The notes: generated by a model from the letters alone, not told the origin. A stretch of 64,000 nt of DNA from Sporosarcina globispora (GCF_001274725.1 NZ_LGUF01000007.1:892001-956000), one strand, 5' to 3'. Numbered from the stretch's first letter, positions 25,202-34,598 are shown. Made by a program: numbers and translations.

Positions 25202-26560
25202 ATGACTAGCAATGATGTACGTATTGTTTCTCCGTGCGGGATACTGGGTTATGGGTTTCCGGAAGAGTCTTTTAACAGGGCGTTTGAGAACAATCAAAAG
25301 GTTCATGGAATCGTTGTGGATGCAGGATCGACTGATGCAGGTCCACATAAGCTCGGTGCGGGTGTCGCGATTGTGAGCCGTCGGTCAACCAAAAAGGATT
25401 TGGATATCATCATTAAAAATGGTGTTCCCCGCGGCGTTCCCATTGTGATCGGATCTGCTGGCGGAGCAGGTGCGAAGCCGCATGTGGAGTGGACGCTGGA
25501 TATTATTAAAGAAATCATGGCAGAACGCTGCTTAACAGCTAAGATTGCCGTGATTTGGGCCGATTTTACACAGGAAGAAATTATAAAAGCAAATTATGAG
25601 GGCAGAATTACTCCTCTAACGCCAAACATTCCGGCTCTTACAGATGAAGTCATTCAAGAAACAAATAACATTGTTGCTCAGATGGGACATGAACCCATTT
25701 TGGAAGCGCTCAAGAATGGGGCAGATATTGTTGTCTGCGGAAGAGCATATGATCCATCGCCATTTGCGGCAGTTGGAATTTACTGCGGCAAAGATCCTGG
25801 TCTTTCTTATCATCTTGGGAAGATTTTAGAATGCGGGGCATTATGTGCTGAACCAGGTACTACGAAGGATTGTATCGTTGGGACATTAAAGGAGGATTCC
25901 TTCATCGTTCAATCTTTGAATCCCATTCGCAAATGTTCGCCGATTAGTGTGAGTGCTCATACTTTTTACGAAAAGGAACATCCATATATTTTGCATGGAC
26001 CAGGCATCATCATTGATCTTAGTCAATGTGAGTTTACACAGGTGAGTGAGGGTGCTGTTGAGGTTAAGAATAGTAAGCTGATAAAAAATGACCATTATTT
26101 CATTAAACTGGAAGGTGCCAGAAAGACAGCATATAGAACCTTTGTGATTGCAGGTGTTCGTGACCCAATTTTAGTAGAGAATATCGAAGAAATTGAGGAG
26201 CTTGTGAAAGAGCAAGTAAAGGATTATTACGAGGACATTCCAGAAGAAGATTATTCGATCAACTTTTATAATTATGGAAAAAATGGAGTGCTCGGTTCAA
26301 AAGAAACCGCACCCTTCCAGGGATATGAGATTGGTGTCATGTTTGAAGTGGTTGCTAAAACACAAGAAATTGCAAACAGTATTTGCTCGAGTGTAAGGTC
26401 GACATTCCTCCATTACGGATATGAAAGCCGGAAATCAACAGCGGGAAATTTAGCTTTTCCATTCGCACCAAGTGATGTAGAGTTTGGGCCTGTTTACGAG
26501 TTTTCTCTCTATCACCTAATGGAAATCAATGAAAATCCATTTGTTATTGAGTATTTGTAA
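25202..26560 (+). CDS. AtuA-like (DUF1446) protein
   Basis: 452 aa; AAAAGAGGTTAAAAC precedes the ATG. The family is recognised by DAGSTDAGPHKLGAG near the N-terminus, IGSAGGAGAKPHVEW, VCGRAYDPSPFAA and ECGALCAEPG. AtuA-type proteins were named for acyclic terpene catabolism but most members are uncharacterised and occur in varied catabolic clusters; the reaction is not known. No signal peptide. It is followed after 12 bases by the DUF4387 gene, its usual partner (in many genomes both are fused or adjacent). Here it heads the second unit of a sugar-importer locus, so a lyase or isomerase step on the imported compound or its aglycone is possible. Confidence 0.85.
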   Translation: MTSNDVRIVSPCGILGYGFPEESFNRAFENNQKVHGIVVDAGSTDAGPHKLGAGVAIVSRRSTKKDLDIIIKNGVPRGVPIVIGSAGGAGAKPHVEWTLDIIKEIMAERCLTAKIAVIWADFTQEEIIKANYEGRITPLTPNIPALTDEVIQETNNIVAQMGHEPILEALKNGADIVVCGRAYDPSPFAAVGIYCGKDPGLSYHLGKILECGALCAEPGTTKDCIVGTLKEDSFIVQSLNPIRKCSPISVSAHTFYEKEHPYILHGPGIIIDLSQCEFTQVSEGAVEVKNSKLIKNDHYFIKLEGARKTAYRTFVIAGVRDPILVENIEEIEELVKEQVKDYYEDIPEEDYSINFYNYGKNGVLGSKETAPFQGYEIGVMFEVVAKTQEIANSICSSVRSTFLHYGYESRKSTAGNLAFPFAPSDVEFGPVYEFSLYHLMEINENPFVIEYL

Positions 26561-26572
26561 GGGGATGAAAAA

Positions 26573-26884
26573 ATGGATACTTTATTTGATTTAGCTAAAG
26601 TATTGCGAAGCAAAAACGCAGGACCTTTTGAGCTGACATTCGATATTTTATTTGATTCCAAGGAAGTTTATGAGCGCGTTAAGAAATCAGGAAAAATCAA
26701 TGAACAAACCATTTGTGAGTTGTATAACCTCACAGCGGACCAGATTGACCATCTCGTTTTCTTTGATCAGGCACTTGGAATTAAGATTACAATTTTAAGG
26801 GATATCTCCTCTGGAACTGTTGGAGACCGGGATGTATATGGGGCACAACAGCATGCACCATTAATGAATATACTGATTGATTAG
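26573..26884 (+). CDS. DUF4387 protein, partner of the AtuA-like protein
   Basis: 103 aa; GGGGATGAAAAA precedes the ATG. Family signatures are LAKVLRSKNAGPFELTFDI, YNLTADQ and GDRDVYGAQQHAPL at the C-terminus. The protein is small and soluble and almost always accompanies AtuA/DUF1446 proteins, so it is probably a subunit of the same enzyme. Function unknown. The next gene starts 10 bases downstream. Confidence 0.85.
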   Translation: MDTLFDLAKVLRSKNAGPFELTFDILFDSKEVYERVKKSGKINEQTICELYNLTADQIDHLVFFDQALGIKITILRDISSGTVGDRDVYGAQQHAPLMNILID

Positions 26885-26894
26885 GATGATGAAC

Positions 26895-27821
26895 ATGCAC
26901 AGAATAGCCGTTGTTGGAAGTATCAATATGGATTATTTTATTGAAAGCGAGATACTGCCTAAAGTAGGAGAAACAGTCTTGGGTGAGAATTTCTTTTTAT
27001 CCATTGGCGGTAAAGGAGCCAATCAAGCTGTGGCAGCTGCCCGCCTCGGCGGTAACGTGTCCTTATTCGGATCAGTGGGTGAGGATGAGAATAGTCATAT
27101 TATTATCAAAAAGCTGGAAAACGAGAATATCAATCTTGGAAATCTCCAATCTGTAAAAGGACTGCCTACTGGGGCAGCGTTTATTGAGCTTTGTCAAAGT
27201 GAAAATCGAATCATTGTGGTGCCGGGTGCAAATAACAGTACTAACGTTGACTATGTCAAAAACGTTGCATCGGAGCTGCTAAACTACGATGTAATTGTAT
27301 TTCAGCTCGAGACACCGATCGAAATGATTGAGTATCTGGTTCCGCTCCTTAATGATCATGGAAAAACGATTATTTTAAACCCGGCCCCAGCACAAACACT
27401 CGGGGAAGAGCTGCTTAAAAAGATAACCTATGTTACACCGAATGAACACGAATACAATTTGGTGTTTAACACCAATCTATCAATGGAAGAGCTTCTTAAA
27501 AAGTATCCTAATAAATTAATCATTACGTGCGGGTCAGAGGGAGTTCGTTTCTTTGATGGAAAAGAAATCAAATTAGTTCCTTCTATTCAGGTGACTCCGG
27601 TTGATACAACGGGAGCTGGAGATACCTTTTCAGGAGCTTTCGCTGTTGCCGTTGCAGAAGGGAATGACCTTGAAGATAGTATACGTTTTGGGAACATAGC
27701 CGCTGGTATATCGGTCACTAAAAAGGGTGCTCAAACAGGAATGCCTAAGCGAAATGATGTGACTCAATTTGTAAAGGAAAAGGAGTATAAAGATGAAAAA
27801 GGGCATACTGAAGCAAATTAA
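26895..27821 (+). CDS. Ribokinase-family (PfkB) carbohydrate kinase
   Basis: 308 aa from the ATG at 26895 (AGGA eight bases upstream); ATGs at 26886 and 26889 are alternatives. PfkB motifs: VVGSINMDYF at the start, GGKGANQAVAAARLGG (substrate lid region), NPAPAQ and the anion-hole/catalytic signature DTTGAGDTFSGAFAVA with the catalytic Asp. Close to ribokinase by motif pattern, so ribose or a related sugar or nucleoside is the likely substrate, phosphorylated with ATP in the cytosol. In this operon it would trap the ribose released by the ribosylglycohydrolases. Its end overlaps the permease start by 29 bases. Confidence 0.87.
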   Translation: MHRIAVVGSINMDYFIESEILPKVGETVLGENFFLSIGGKGANQAVAAARLGGNVSLFGSVGEDENSHIIIKKLENENINLGNLQSVKGLPTGAAFIELCQSENRIIVVPGANNSTNVDYVKNVASELLNYDVIVFQLETPIEMIEYLVPLLNDHGKTIILNPAPAQTLGEELLKKITYVTPNEHEYNLVFNTNLSMEELLKKYPNKLIITCGSEGVRFFDGKEIKLVPSIQVTPVDTTGAGDTFSGAFAVAVAEGNDLEDSIRFGNIAAGISVTKKGAQTGMPKRNDVTQFVKEKEYKDEKGHTEAN

Positions 27822-28692
27822 ATCAAGCTGGGTCCTGTATCTTATGCTTTTTCCAGCCCTCCTTTATTTTTCGATCTTCCACGTCATTCCTTTATTCGGA
27901 ATGAAGCTGGCATTTCAGGATTACCGGATTATCGGTGATAATGTTTGGGTCGGATGGAAGCATTTTAAGGTTCTATTTAGCTCTCCAGCCTTTATGGATG
28001 TATTAAAAAATACCATCATTATTAGTGTGATGAAGATTGTATTCTTCTTTCCAATTCCGATTCTTTTATCATTATTGATCAACGAAGTAAGAATTGGTAA
28101 ATTCAGAAAATATGTACAGTCGATTGTTTATCTGCCTCACTTTTTATCATGGGTCGTTATTGCGGGGATATGGATTACATTTCTGAATCCCGATGATGGT
28201 GGAGTCAACGTAATTCGTAACTTCTTCAATATGCCTTCACTTGATTTCATGACAAGTAAAGACCATATCCGCTGGGTATTAGTGTTTCAGGAAATATGGC
28301 GCAGTGCCGGATGGGATTCTATTATTTACTTGGCAGCCATTCTAAAAATAAGCCCATCTCTCTATGAAGCAGCCAAAATTGACGGAGCATCTAAGATACA
28401 GCAAATGAGGTACATCACGCTGCCGTCTTTAACTTCAACAATCATGACAGTCTTTATTCTAAATCTGGGATTCTTCATGAATGCCGGTTTTGACCAAGTC
28501 TTTAATATGATGAACACTTCTGTCATCAGCGTAATCGATATTTTAGACACGTATGTGTATCGAATCGGTCTTATAAACGGTCAATATGCATATGCAACGG
28601 CAGCGAGCCTTTTTAAAGGTGTGATAGGAGTTATCTTAATCTTGAGTACGCACTTTATTTCAAAACGCTTTACCGGTAAAGGTGTTTGGTAG
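27793..28692 (+). CDS. ABC transporter permease 1 (LplB-type)
   Basis: 299 aa, start after AAGGAGTATAAAG inside the end of the kinase gene. Six hydrophobic segments; the EAA cytoplasmic loop reads YEAAKIDGASKIQQMRYITLPSL (near 190-212). This belongs to the carbohydrate-importer permeases of the LplB/YtcP group that use long lipoprotein binding proteins such as that at 21308. No ATPase gene is in the locus; a shared MsmX-type ATPase elsewhere in the genome is the usual solution in Bacillus. Confidence 0.9.
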   Translation: MKKGILKQIKSSWVLYLMLFPALLYFSIFHVIPLFGMKLAFQDYRIIGDNVWVGWKHFKVLFSSPAFMDVLKNTIIISVMKIVFFFPIPILLSLLINEVRIGKFRKYVQSIVYLPHFLSWVVIAGIWITFLNPDDGGVNVIRNFFNMPSLDFMTSKDHIRWVLVFQEIWRSAGWDSIIYLAAILKISPSLYEAAKIDGASKIQQMRYITLPSLTSTIMTVFILNLGFFMNAGFDQVFNMMNTSVISVIDILDTYVYRIGLINGQYAYATAASLFKGVIGVILILSTHFISKRFTGKGVW

Positions 28693-28706
28693 GAGGTGGG
28701 ACGATC

Positions 28707-29594
28707 ATGAATAAATTAAAAAAATTGAGTGTTTCAACCATTATTATTTACAGCATTTTGTTTTTGATTTCATTGACAGTGTTAATTCCGCTTCTTCACT
28801 TGCTGGCCATGTCGTTATCAGATCCTCTCAAGGTTCATGAGCTAAGTGGTTTGGGAATAATACCAGAGGGATTTTCACTTATTAACTATAAAATTCTATT
28901 ATCAAACCCGCTAATTATAAAAAGTATTTTTAATACTTTATTTATAACCATTGTGGGTACTGCATTGAATCTATTGCTTACAGCAATGACAGCCTATGTG
29001 CTGGCAAGAACGAAATTTCCGGGCCGGAAGCTTGTAATGATTTTCTTAATTGTCATCATGGTGTTCGAACCTGGATTAATTCCGGAATATTTACTAGTGA
29101 AAGATCTGGGATTGCTTGATACGTATGCGTCCCTTATTCTTTATAAAACCATCAATATCTTTTACTTGTTCATCATGATGCGATTTTTTGAGGATGTTCC
29201 TGAAAGTATTTTGGAAGCAGCGCGTATGGATGGGGCAGGACACTTCCGTATCTTTACAAAAATTATGCTGCCGTTATCCAAGCCTGCTTTGGCAACGATG
29301 GGTCTGTTTTATGGAGTTTACCACTGGAACGAATACTTCCGTGCGACGATCTACTTAACGGACACTGACAAATGGCCGCTTCAGCTTGTTCTTAGGCAGT
29401 TTGTAGTAGAACGTGATAATACATCCATGTTAGGAGCACAAAACTTTCTATCCTATGAACAAATAGCAGCCCTTGATTTTGCTTCCCTGCAGGCAGGAAC
29501 AATTATCATCTCAATTGTACCTTTACTGCTGCTGTATCCGTTAATTCTAAAGTATTATGCAAAGGGTGCTTTAGAGGGTGGAGTCAAGGACTGA
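28707..29594 (+). CDS. ABC transporter permease 2 (YtcP-type)
   Basis: 295 aa from the ATG at 28707, which has GGAGGTGGG six bases upstream; a TTG at 28686 overlaps the preceding gene and lacks a site. Six membrane segments and an EAA loop LEAARMDGAGHFRIFTKIML. It forms the membrane channel with permease 1. Ends 73 bases before the third ARH gene. Confidence 0.9.
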   Translation: MNKLKKLSVSTIIIYSILFLISLTVLIPLLHLLAMSLSDPLKVHELSGLGIIPEGFSLINYKILLSNPLIIKSIFNTLFITIVGTALNLLLTAMTAYVLARTKFPGRKLVMIFLIVIMVFEPGLIPEYLLVKDLGLLDTYASLILYKTINIFYLFIMMRFFEDVPESILEAARMDGAGHFRIFTKIMLPLSKPALATMGLFYGVYHWNEYFRATIYLTDTDKWPLQLVLRQFVVERDNTSMLGAQNFLSYEQIAALDFASLQAGTIIISIVPLLLLYPLILKYYAKGALEGGVKD

Positions 29595-29667
29595 TCGCAA
29601 CGCTCTAAGTGGAATAGAATGAAAAAATAGTCAAAAGCGAATTTTGCAGAAAAAGGGAGTTCTTCAT

Positions 29668-30816
29668 ATGGTTACTTTTAAAGAACGAGTTAGGGGTGTT
29701 GTATTATCCACGGCACTAGGGGATGCAATGGGGGCACCTGTTGAAAAATTAAGTTATGAAGAGATTAAAAAAATGTATAAGAGGGTCGAGAGCCTCCGTA
29801 CTAAATGGTATAAGGAAGATTACCCAGCCGATGTGAATTTAGGCAGGAAAAGAGGCGACGGTACAGTTACTGACGATACTCTTATGACTATTGCTCTCAT
29901 CAACGTCTATAACAAAGAAAAAAGGCATTTAGATGCGTATGACATGGGAAACGAATATGTGAAGGAAATTGCATTCAGAAAAACGTATATCCCTGAGTTT
30001 GGCAGAGAGGCACTTATTATCGACCGCCTTTTCTACCCGGAAAAATATATTTTCATGCGTCATGTATTAGCAAATTGTGAACCGCGTGAAGGCGGAATTG
30101 GCAATATGATCAACTGTGGGGCTGCGATGTATATTGCACCTGTTGGAATTGTCAATGCAGGAAATCCGAAGGCTGCTTATGATGAAGCAATTTTGTTTGC
30201 AATGGGACATCAAAGCAGCTACGGTTTGGAAGCGGCAGGTGTACTGGCAGCATGTGTGGCAAAAGCGTTTGAAGAAAATGTGACAGTTGATGATATTGTC
30301 GAGACAGCCCTGTATTTTGCCAAGGATGGAACAAAGAATGCCATTCGTGATTTAACCGAAGCTGCAAAGAAATTACGTTCGGAAAAGGCTGAAATGGATA
30401 CAGTCATAGTCACTTTCCAACGTGTGATTGAAAAATATTCGCCAATGAAAGACGATGTTCACCGTAAAATTGAGAAGGTGGGCATTCCTTCAAATCATTA
30501 TACGCCAAGCAGGCTTTTCTCCATTGAAGAGCTGCCGATGGCGCTAGCGTTTATGGTGTTAAACGATGGAGATTATTACAGCTCTATTTTAGATGGCATC
30601 AACTCTGGCCGTGATACAGATTCCATCGGGGTAATGGCCGGTGTTATTTTAGGTGCAATGTATGGAGACAGTGTTATCCGTTCTGAAGACGTTGATCTTT
30701 TGCAAGCAACGAACCAAATGAATTTAATTGAGGCAGCTGACCAATTTTCAGCGACTGCCAGATTGATAATTGAGCAGGATCTGCAGCTTAATGACAAGAG
30801 AAAAAACATTCTTTAA
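29668..30816 (+). CDS. ADP-ribosylglycohydrolase family protein 3
   Basis: 382 aa; AAAGGGAG lies eight bases before the ATG at 29668. ARH signatures: LSTALGDAMGAPVEK, VTDDTLMT (T68, D69, D70, T71) and SGRDTDSIGVMAGVILGAMYGD (D316, D318, Ser319 in place of Thr). Metal ligands are essentially intact. It differs from proteins 1 and 2 in a longer N-terminal insertion (YKRVESLRTKWYKEDYP) before the first metal motif and a long mid-region, placing it in a different subfamily. Cytosolic. It may process a different intermediate of the same substrate. Confidence 0.85.
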   Translation: MVTFKERVRGVVLSTALGDAMGAPVEKLSYEEIKKMYKRVESLRTKWYKEDYPADVNLGRKRGDGTVTDDTLMTIALINVYNKEKRHLDAYDMGNEYVKEIAFRKTYIPEFGREALIIDRLFYPEKYIFMRHVLANCEPREGGIGNMINCGAAMYIAPVGIVNAGNPKAAYDEAILFAMGHQSSYGLEAAGVLAACVAKAFEENVTVDDIVETALYFAKDGTKNAIRDLTEAAKKLRSEKAEMDTVIVTFQRVIEKYSPMKDDVHRKIEKVGIPSNHYTPSRLFSIEELPMALAFMVLNDGDYYSSILDGINSGRDTDSIGVMAGVILGAMYGDSVIRSEDVDLLQATNQMNLIEAADQFSATARLIIEQDLQLNDKRKNIL

Positions 30817-30848
30817 AAAGAAATTTTGGGGATCAGGAGTTGAGTATA

Positions 30849-32972
30849 TTGTTACCTGAAAACTATTTAGAAAAGGTATATGCCGGTTTCTTAGGAATGA
30901 ATGTGGGAATCCGTCTCGGTGCACCACTGGAGCCAAATGAATGGTCATATGAAAAAATAAATGAAATTCATGGTGATATCAGAGGGTATGTAAAGGATTA
31001 TAAAACCTTCTCTGCTGACGATGACGCAAACGGTCCGGTTTATTTTATCCGAGCATTAATGGATGACGCGCGAGGAAGGGAACTGACACCGCAGGATGTT
31101 GCAAGAGCGTGGTTAAACTATTCGCGTGAAGGAATCGGAATGTTTTGGTGGGGGGGAGACCAGGTCAGCACAGAGCATACAGCGTATTTGAATCTGAAAA
31201 AAGGCATCCCTGCACCACAGTCCGGTTCGGCTGAAGTCAATGGCATCATTATGGCTGAGCAGATTGGCGGGCAGATTTTTATTGATACATGGGGATTGCT
31301 GTTCCCAAATAATATTCATAAGGCAGCCGATTATGCCGAAATAGCGGCGAGTGTATCTCATGATAAGAATGGGTTATACGGGGCCCGTTTTATGGCAGCG
31401 TGTATTTCGAAAGCCTTTTCAGCTAAAAGTATTGCTGATATGATCGAAGCAGGTTTGTCTGTAATCCCTAAAGATTCCACGTATTATGCTGTCGTTGAAG
31501 CTGTGATCGATTTTTATCAGAAGCACCCTGAGGAAGAGGATTTCAGGAAGTGCCGTCAGTATTTAGAAGAAGAATGGGGTTATGATAAGTACACAGGTGT
31601 GTGTCATATCATCCCGAATGCCGGAGTATGTGCCTTGGCTCTACTGTATGGAAAAGGTGATTTGGCCCGAACAGTCGAAATCGCTACCATGTGCAGCTGG
31701 GATACGGACTGTAATGCGGGAAATGTTGGAACCATCTTAGGTGTTTTCGCTGGACTTGATGGAATTCCTGGTCATTATCGTAAGCCAATTAATGATATGA
31801 TCGCGACATCTAGCGTGTCTGGTTACTTGAATGTGCTGGATATCCCAACCTTCTGTAAGGAGCTTGCCGTTCTTGGCCATCAAGTGAATGGGCTGGAAGT
31901 TCCTCAGCGATTAGCGGAAAGCGTTCGGCACGGTGAAGTTTATTTGGATTTTACATTGCGGGGATCAACGCATGGATTTAGGACGAATAATGGATTTAAG
32001 ACGTTCCTGCGCCCATGTAGTGATGTGGGGATTGAGGAAGCCAGAGGTTCCTTGTCCGTTCTTTTTGACAGATTTATAGAAGGCGATTCCAGTAAAGTAT
32101 TTTACAAGCCATTTTATCGTCGTGAAGAGTTCAACGATGAGAAATATAAGCCGACTTTTGCACCTACTGCATACAGTGGGCAAACGGTTTCTGCTAAAGT
32201 TTTTATGGATAAATGGCAAGGCGGGGCGGATGTTTATTTAACACCATACGTCCGTAATACTTTTACAAAGGAAGACTTGAAACTGGACCGTATCACATTA
32301 AACCATCAGGAGTGGCTCGATATTGAATTTGTGATTCCAGAAACAGATGGTGCATTGATTGATGAGGTTGGCTTTATTGTCGAGAGTCCTTCCCCTGCCG
32401 ATAATCGTTCATTTGGAAAATTTTACATCGGTGAGTTTAGAATCTTTGGAAATGCAGATTATTCCATTGATTTTGCCAAACAAGCCGTGGAGTTCAAATG
32501 TGTAACTCCTTTTGCTCATCACCGCGGTGAATGGACACTAGAAGATGGTTTCATGAAAGGTGCTGCAGGCGAGGAAGATGCTTCTTCCTTTACAGGGAAC
32601 TATTATGGCCGTAACCTTGAATTAGAAATAAGCTTACAGCCCGCTTCTGGCAATAGCCACGGGGTTATTTTTAGAGCAATCGGAACAGAACGTTATTATT
32701 GGGCGGGGTTTGATGGTGATAATCAGGTCTCACTAATAGAAAATAACTTTGGATTTAAGCGTATAAGAACAGTTCCATATAAATGGAATCCCGAAGCGAT
32801 ATATGACTTTAAAGTTGCCAGCAAGGGAACGGCAGTACATGTCGAAATCAATGGCGAGTTAGTCCTGGATTTCGATGGCTTGGAAAATGCCTATGGAATG
32901 ATGGGCCTAGGACTGCTAGAAAAAGGGGAAACAAAATTCCTTCATTTCCATGTAAAAGAAACGAACGGATAG
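30849..32972 (+). CDS. ADP-ribosylglycohydrolase family protein 4 fused to a C-terminal lectin-like domain
   Basis: About 707 aa from the TTG at 30849 (GGAG nine bases upstream); a TTG at 30840 is too close to that site. The N-terminal about 330 residues are ARH-like but of a divergent subfamily: GIRLGAPLE replaces GDALGxPxE, the first metal motif reads SADDDANG (55-62) and the second SWDTDCNAG (283-291). Residues about 370-530 are beta-rich; about 537-707 resemble the concanavalin-type domain of 3-keto-disaccharide hydrolase/DUF1080 proteins (WTLEDGFMKG, HGVIFRAIGTERYYWAGFDG, HVEINGELVLDFDG). No signal peptide. The fusion suggests a glycan- or glycoside-recognising hydrolase. 32 bases after protein 3, 37 before the repressor. 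Confidence 0.8.
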   Translation: MLPENYLEKVYAGFLGMNVGIRLGAPLEPNEWSYEKINEIHGDIRGYVKDYKTFSADDDANGPVYFIRALMDDARGRELTPQDVARAWLNYSREGIGMFWWGGDQVSTEHTAYLNLKKGIPAPQSGSAEVNGIIMAEQIGGQIFIDTWGLLFPNNIHKAADYAEIAASVSHDKNGLYGARFMAACISKAFSAKSIADMIEAGLSVIPKDSTYYAVVEAVIDFYQKHPEEEDFRKCRQYLEEEWGYDKYTGVCHIIPNAGVCALALLYGKGDLARTVEIATMCSWDTDCNAGNVGTILGVFAGLDGIPGHYRKPINDMIATSSVSGYLNVLDIPTFCKELAVLGHQVNGLEVPQRLAESVRHGEVYLDFTLRGSTHGFRTNNGFKTFLRPCSDVGIEEARGSLSVLFDRFIEGDSSKVFYKPFYRREEFNDEKYKPTFAPTAYSGQTVSAKVFMDKWQGGADVYLTPYVRNTFTKEDLKLDRITLNHQEWLDIEFVIPETDGALIDEVGFIVESPSPADNRSFGKFYIGEFRIFGNADYSIDFAKQAVEFKCVTPFAHHRGEWTLEDGFMKGAAGEEDASSFTGNYYGRNLELEISLQPASGNSHGVIFRAIGTERYYWAGFDGDNQVSLIENNFGFKRIRTVPYKWNPEAIYDFKVASKGTAVHVEINGELVLDFDGLENAYGMMGLGLLEKGETKFLHFHVKETNG

Positions 32973-33009
32973 TTTAAAAGCAGAAAAATCCTTTTAAAGG
33001 AGAATTTTC

Positions 33010-34059
33010 GTGAGAGAGAAACAAACAACGATTCGCGATGTTGCAAGGGAGGCAGGCGTATCCGTAGCGACCGTGTCCAGGTATTTAAATAATAATGGAT
33101 ATATCAGTCAAAAATCGGAGAAAAAGATTCGTGAAGTGATGGAGCGCCTAAACTATTACCCAAATGAAATCGCGAGAGGATTAGCGAAAAAGAAAACTCG
33201 AACAATTGCTCTCATTATTCCTGATATTACAAACCCATTTTTTCCGGAACTTGTCGTGGCCATTGAAGAAGTGGCTAAATCCAAGGGGTATAGCATTATT
33301 TTAGTAAATACCCAAGCCGAGGATATGGACGATAATCATTTTTGGAAACAGCTTCAAAAACGATATGTCGATGGTTTTATCCTGGCGTCGTTTGACTTGA
33401 GCGAAAAGGTTTTAAAGGCGATTGAAAAATTAAAAATACCTTTTGTAAGAATTGACCGTGCAGCTGAAAATAACACCTTTGACTCGATCGGATTGGATAA
33501 CTATAAAGGTGCCAAGCTAGCTGTTGAGCATTTGATTGAAGTAGGCTGCAAGAAGATTGCCCATATCAGCGGACCCAAGTCGTTCCTGCTATCGTCTGAG
33601 CGGAAACGAGGATATGTAGAGACTGTCACTGATAGAGCCATAAGGGCTGGAATAGCATCTCCAGAGGATGCAGCCATCGTGTATGAAGGAGATTTTACGT
33701 TAGAAAGCGGCAAGCTGTTAACTCAAATCCTTATGAACCAGCATAAGGATGTCGATGGAATATTCCTAGGCAATGATTTAATGGCAATCGGATGTCTCAA
33801 AGCTCTTAAGCTCATGGGCTACCAAGTTCCAAAGGAAGTCGCGATAATTGGCTTTGACGGAATCAAACTAACTGAAATGGTAGAGCCAGAAATCAGTACA
33901 GTTGAACAGCCTATCTATGACATTGGGGTTGTGGCCACTAACAAACTTATTCGAAAAATTGAGGGGATAGAGGACGATCAATCGTTCCTGAATGAACCTT
34001 CGCTTGATATTCGTCTTGTTACAAGACAATCTACACTTGGGTTTGGGAAATATAGGTGA
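33010..34059 (+). CDS. LacI-family transcriptional repressor of the locus
   Basis: 349 aa, GTG start after AAAGGAGAATTTTC. N-terminal HTH TIRDVAREAGVSVATVSRYL and hinge helix NEIARGLAKKKT, followed by a periplasmic-binding-protein-like ligand domain (TIALIIPDITNPFFPEL, GFDGIKLTEMVEP). It is the last gene of unit 2 and the only LacI-type gene in the window, so it is the obvious binder of the four TGTAACCGGTTACA operators at 21.1 and 25.1 kb. The inducer is presumably the imported compound or a ribosyl product. A strong terminator follows. Confidence 0.9.
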   Translation: MREKQTTIRDVAREAGVSVATVSRYLNNNGYISQKSEKKIREVMERLNYYPNEIARGLAKKKTRTIALIIPDITNPFFPELVVAIEEVAKSKGYSIILVNTQAEDMDDNHFWKQLQKRYVDGFILASFDLSEKVLKAIEKLKIPFVRIDRAAENNTFDSIGLDNYKGAKLAVEHLIEVGCKKIAHISGPKSFLLSSERKRGYVETVTDRAIRAGIASPEDAAIVYEGDFTLESGKLLTQILMNQHKDVDGIFLGNDLMAIGCLKALKLMGYQVPKEVAIIGFDGIKLTEMVEPEISTVEQPIYDIGVVATNKLIRKIEGIEDDQSFLNEPSLDIRLVTRQSTLGFGKYR

Positions 34060-34163
34060 AGCGGATGGATTGGATAAAAGTGAAGGAGGGTGGAATACTC
34101 TGCTTTTCTTTATCTTTTCCGTACATAATTTAGAGTTAAAAAAGATTCTTCTAGTAAATATTT

Positions 34164-34213
34164 AAGATCACCATGCACTTAGCTGCCTTGGCTGAATGCA
34201 TGGTGATCTTTTT
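34164..34213 (+). terminator. Terminator of the ribosylglycohydrolase locus
   Basis: AAGATCACCATGCA pairs with TGCATGGTGATCTT over 14 bases around a 19-base loop, followed by T residues. Confidence 0.9.
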
Positions 34214-34269
34214 CATGTTTTGGGAAATTACGCAGGCAGAAGAACCTTAAAAATAAACATAGAATTTTG

Positions 34270-34296
34270 ACCGCTGAATTCTATCAGCGGTTTTTT
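34270..34296 (+). terminator. Second terminator-like hairpin
   Basis: ACCGCTGA pairs with TCAGCGGT around ATTCTA, followed by six T. No gene lies between it and the previous terminator; it may be a back-up or end a short RNA. Confidence 0.75.
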
Positions 34297-34598
34297 CGTT
34301 TTGCAGAAAAAAGCACCTGCAGGATGCATAATAAAATCTCTTAATCCAAAAAAATGCTTTTTAATGTACGTGTTAATCCATTCTGGAAAGTTCAATGTCT
34401 TGGAGATAATCTCCTATATCGAAGTGAATGCATTCGATTGCTCGAGAGGGGTTAGTGTTTAAAGTCCTTATTCCCTGAAAATTCGACTTTTAAATTAGTT
34501 AGTTAAAGGGATAATGTGATATAGTTAATTTGGTAACAGGTCATAATAGTTAGTTACAAATGGATTTTAGTAAAATCAATTGTGATGGAGGTTTAAAC
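34297..34598. other. Gene-free stretch upstream of the desaturase
   Basis: AT-rich, no open frame of note. Contains GGAGATAATCTCC (about 34397) as a small dyad and repeated TTAGTTAGTTA-like tracts near 34493-34505 and 34550; no promoter could be assigned confidently. Confidence 0.3.

Noticed and set aside
21308-34059. ARH genes as part of a toxin/antitoxin or phage-defence system (DarTG-like or nitrogenase DraT/DraG)
   Set aside because: No ADP-ribosyltransferase gene is present; importer, kinase and LacI operators point to catabolism.
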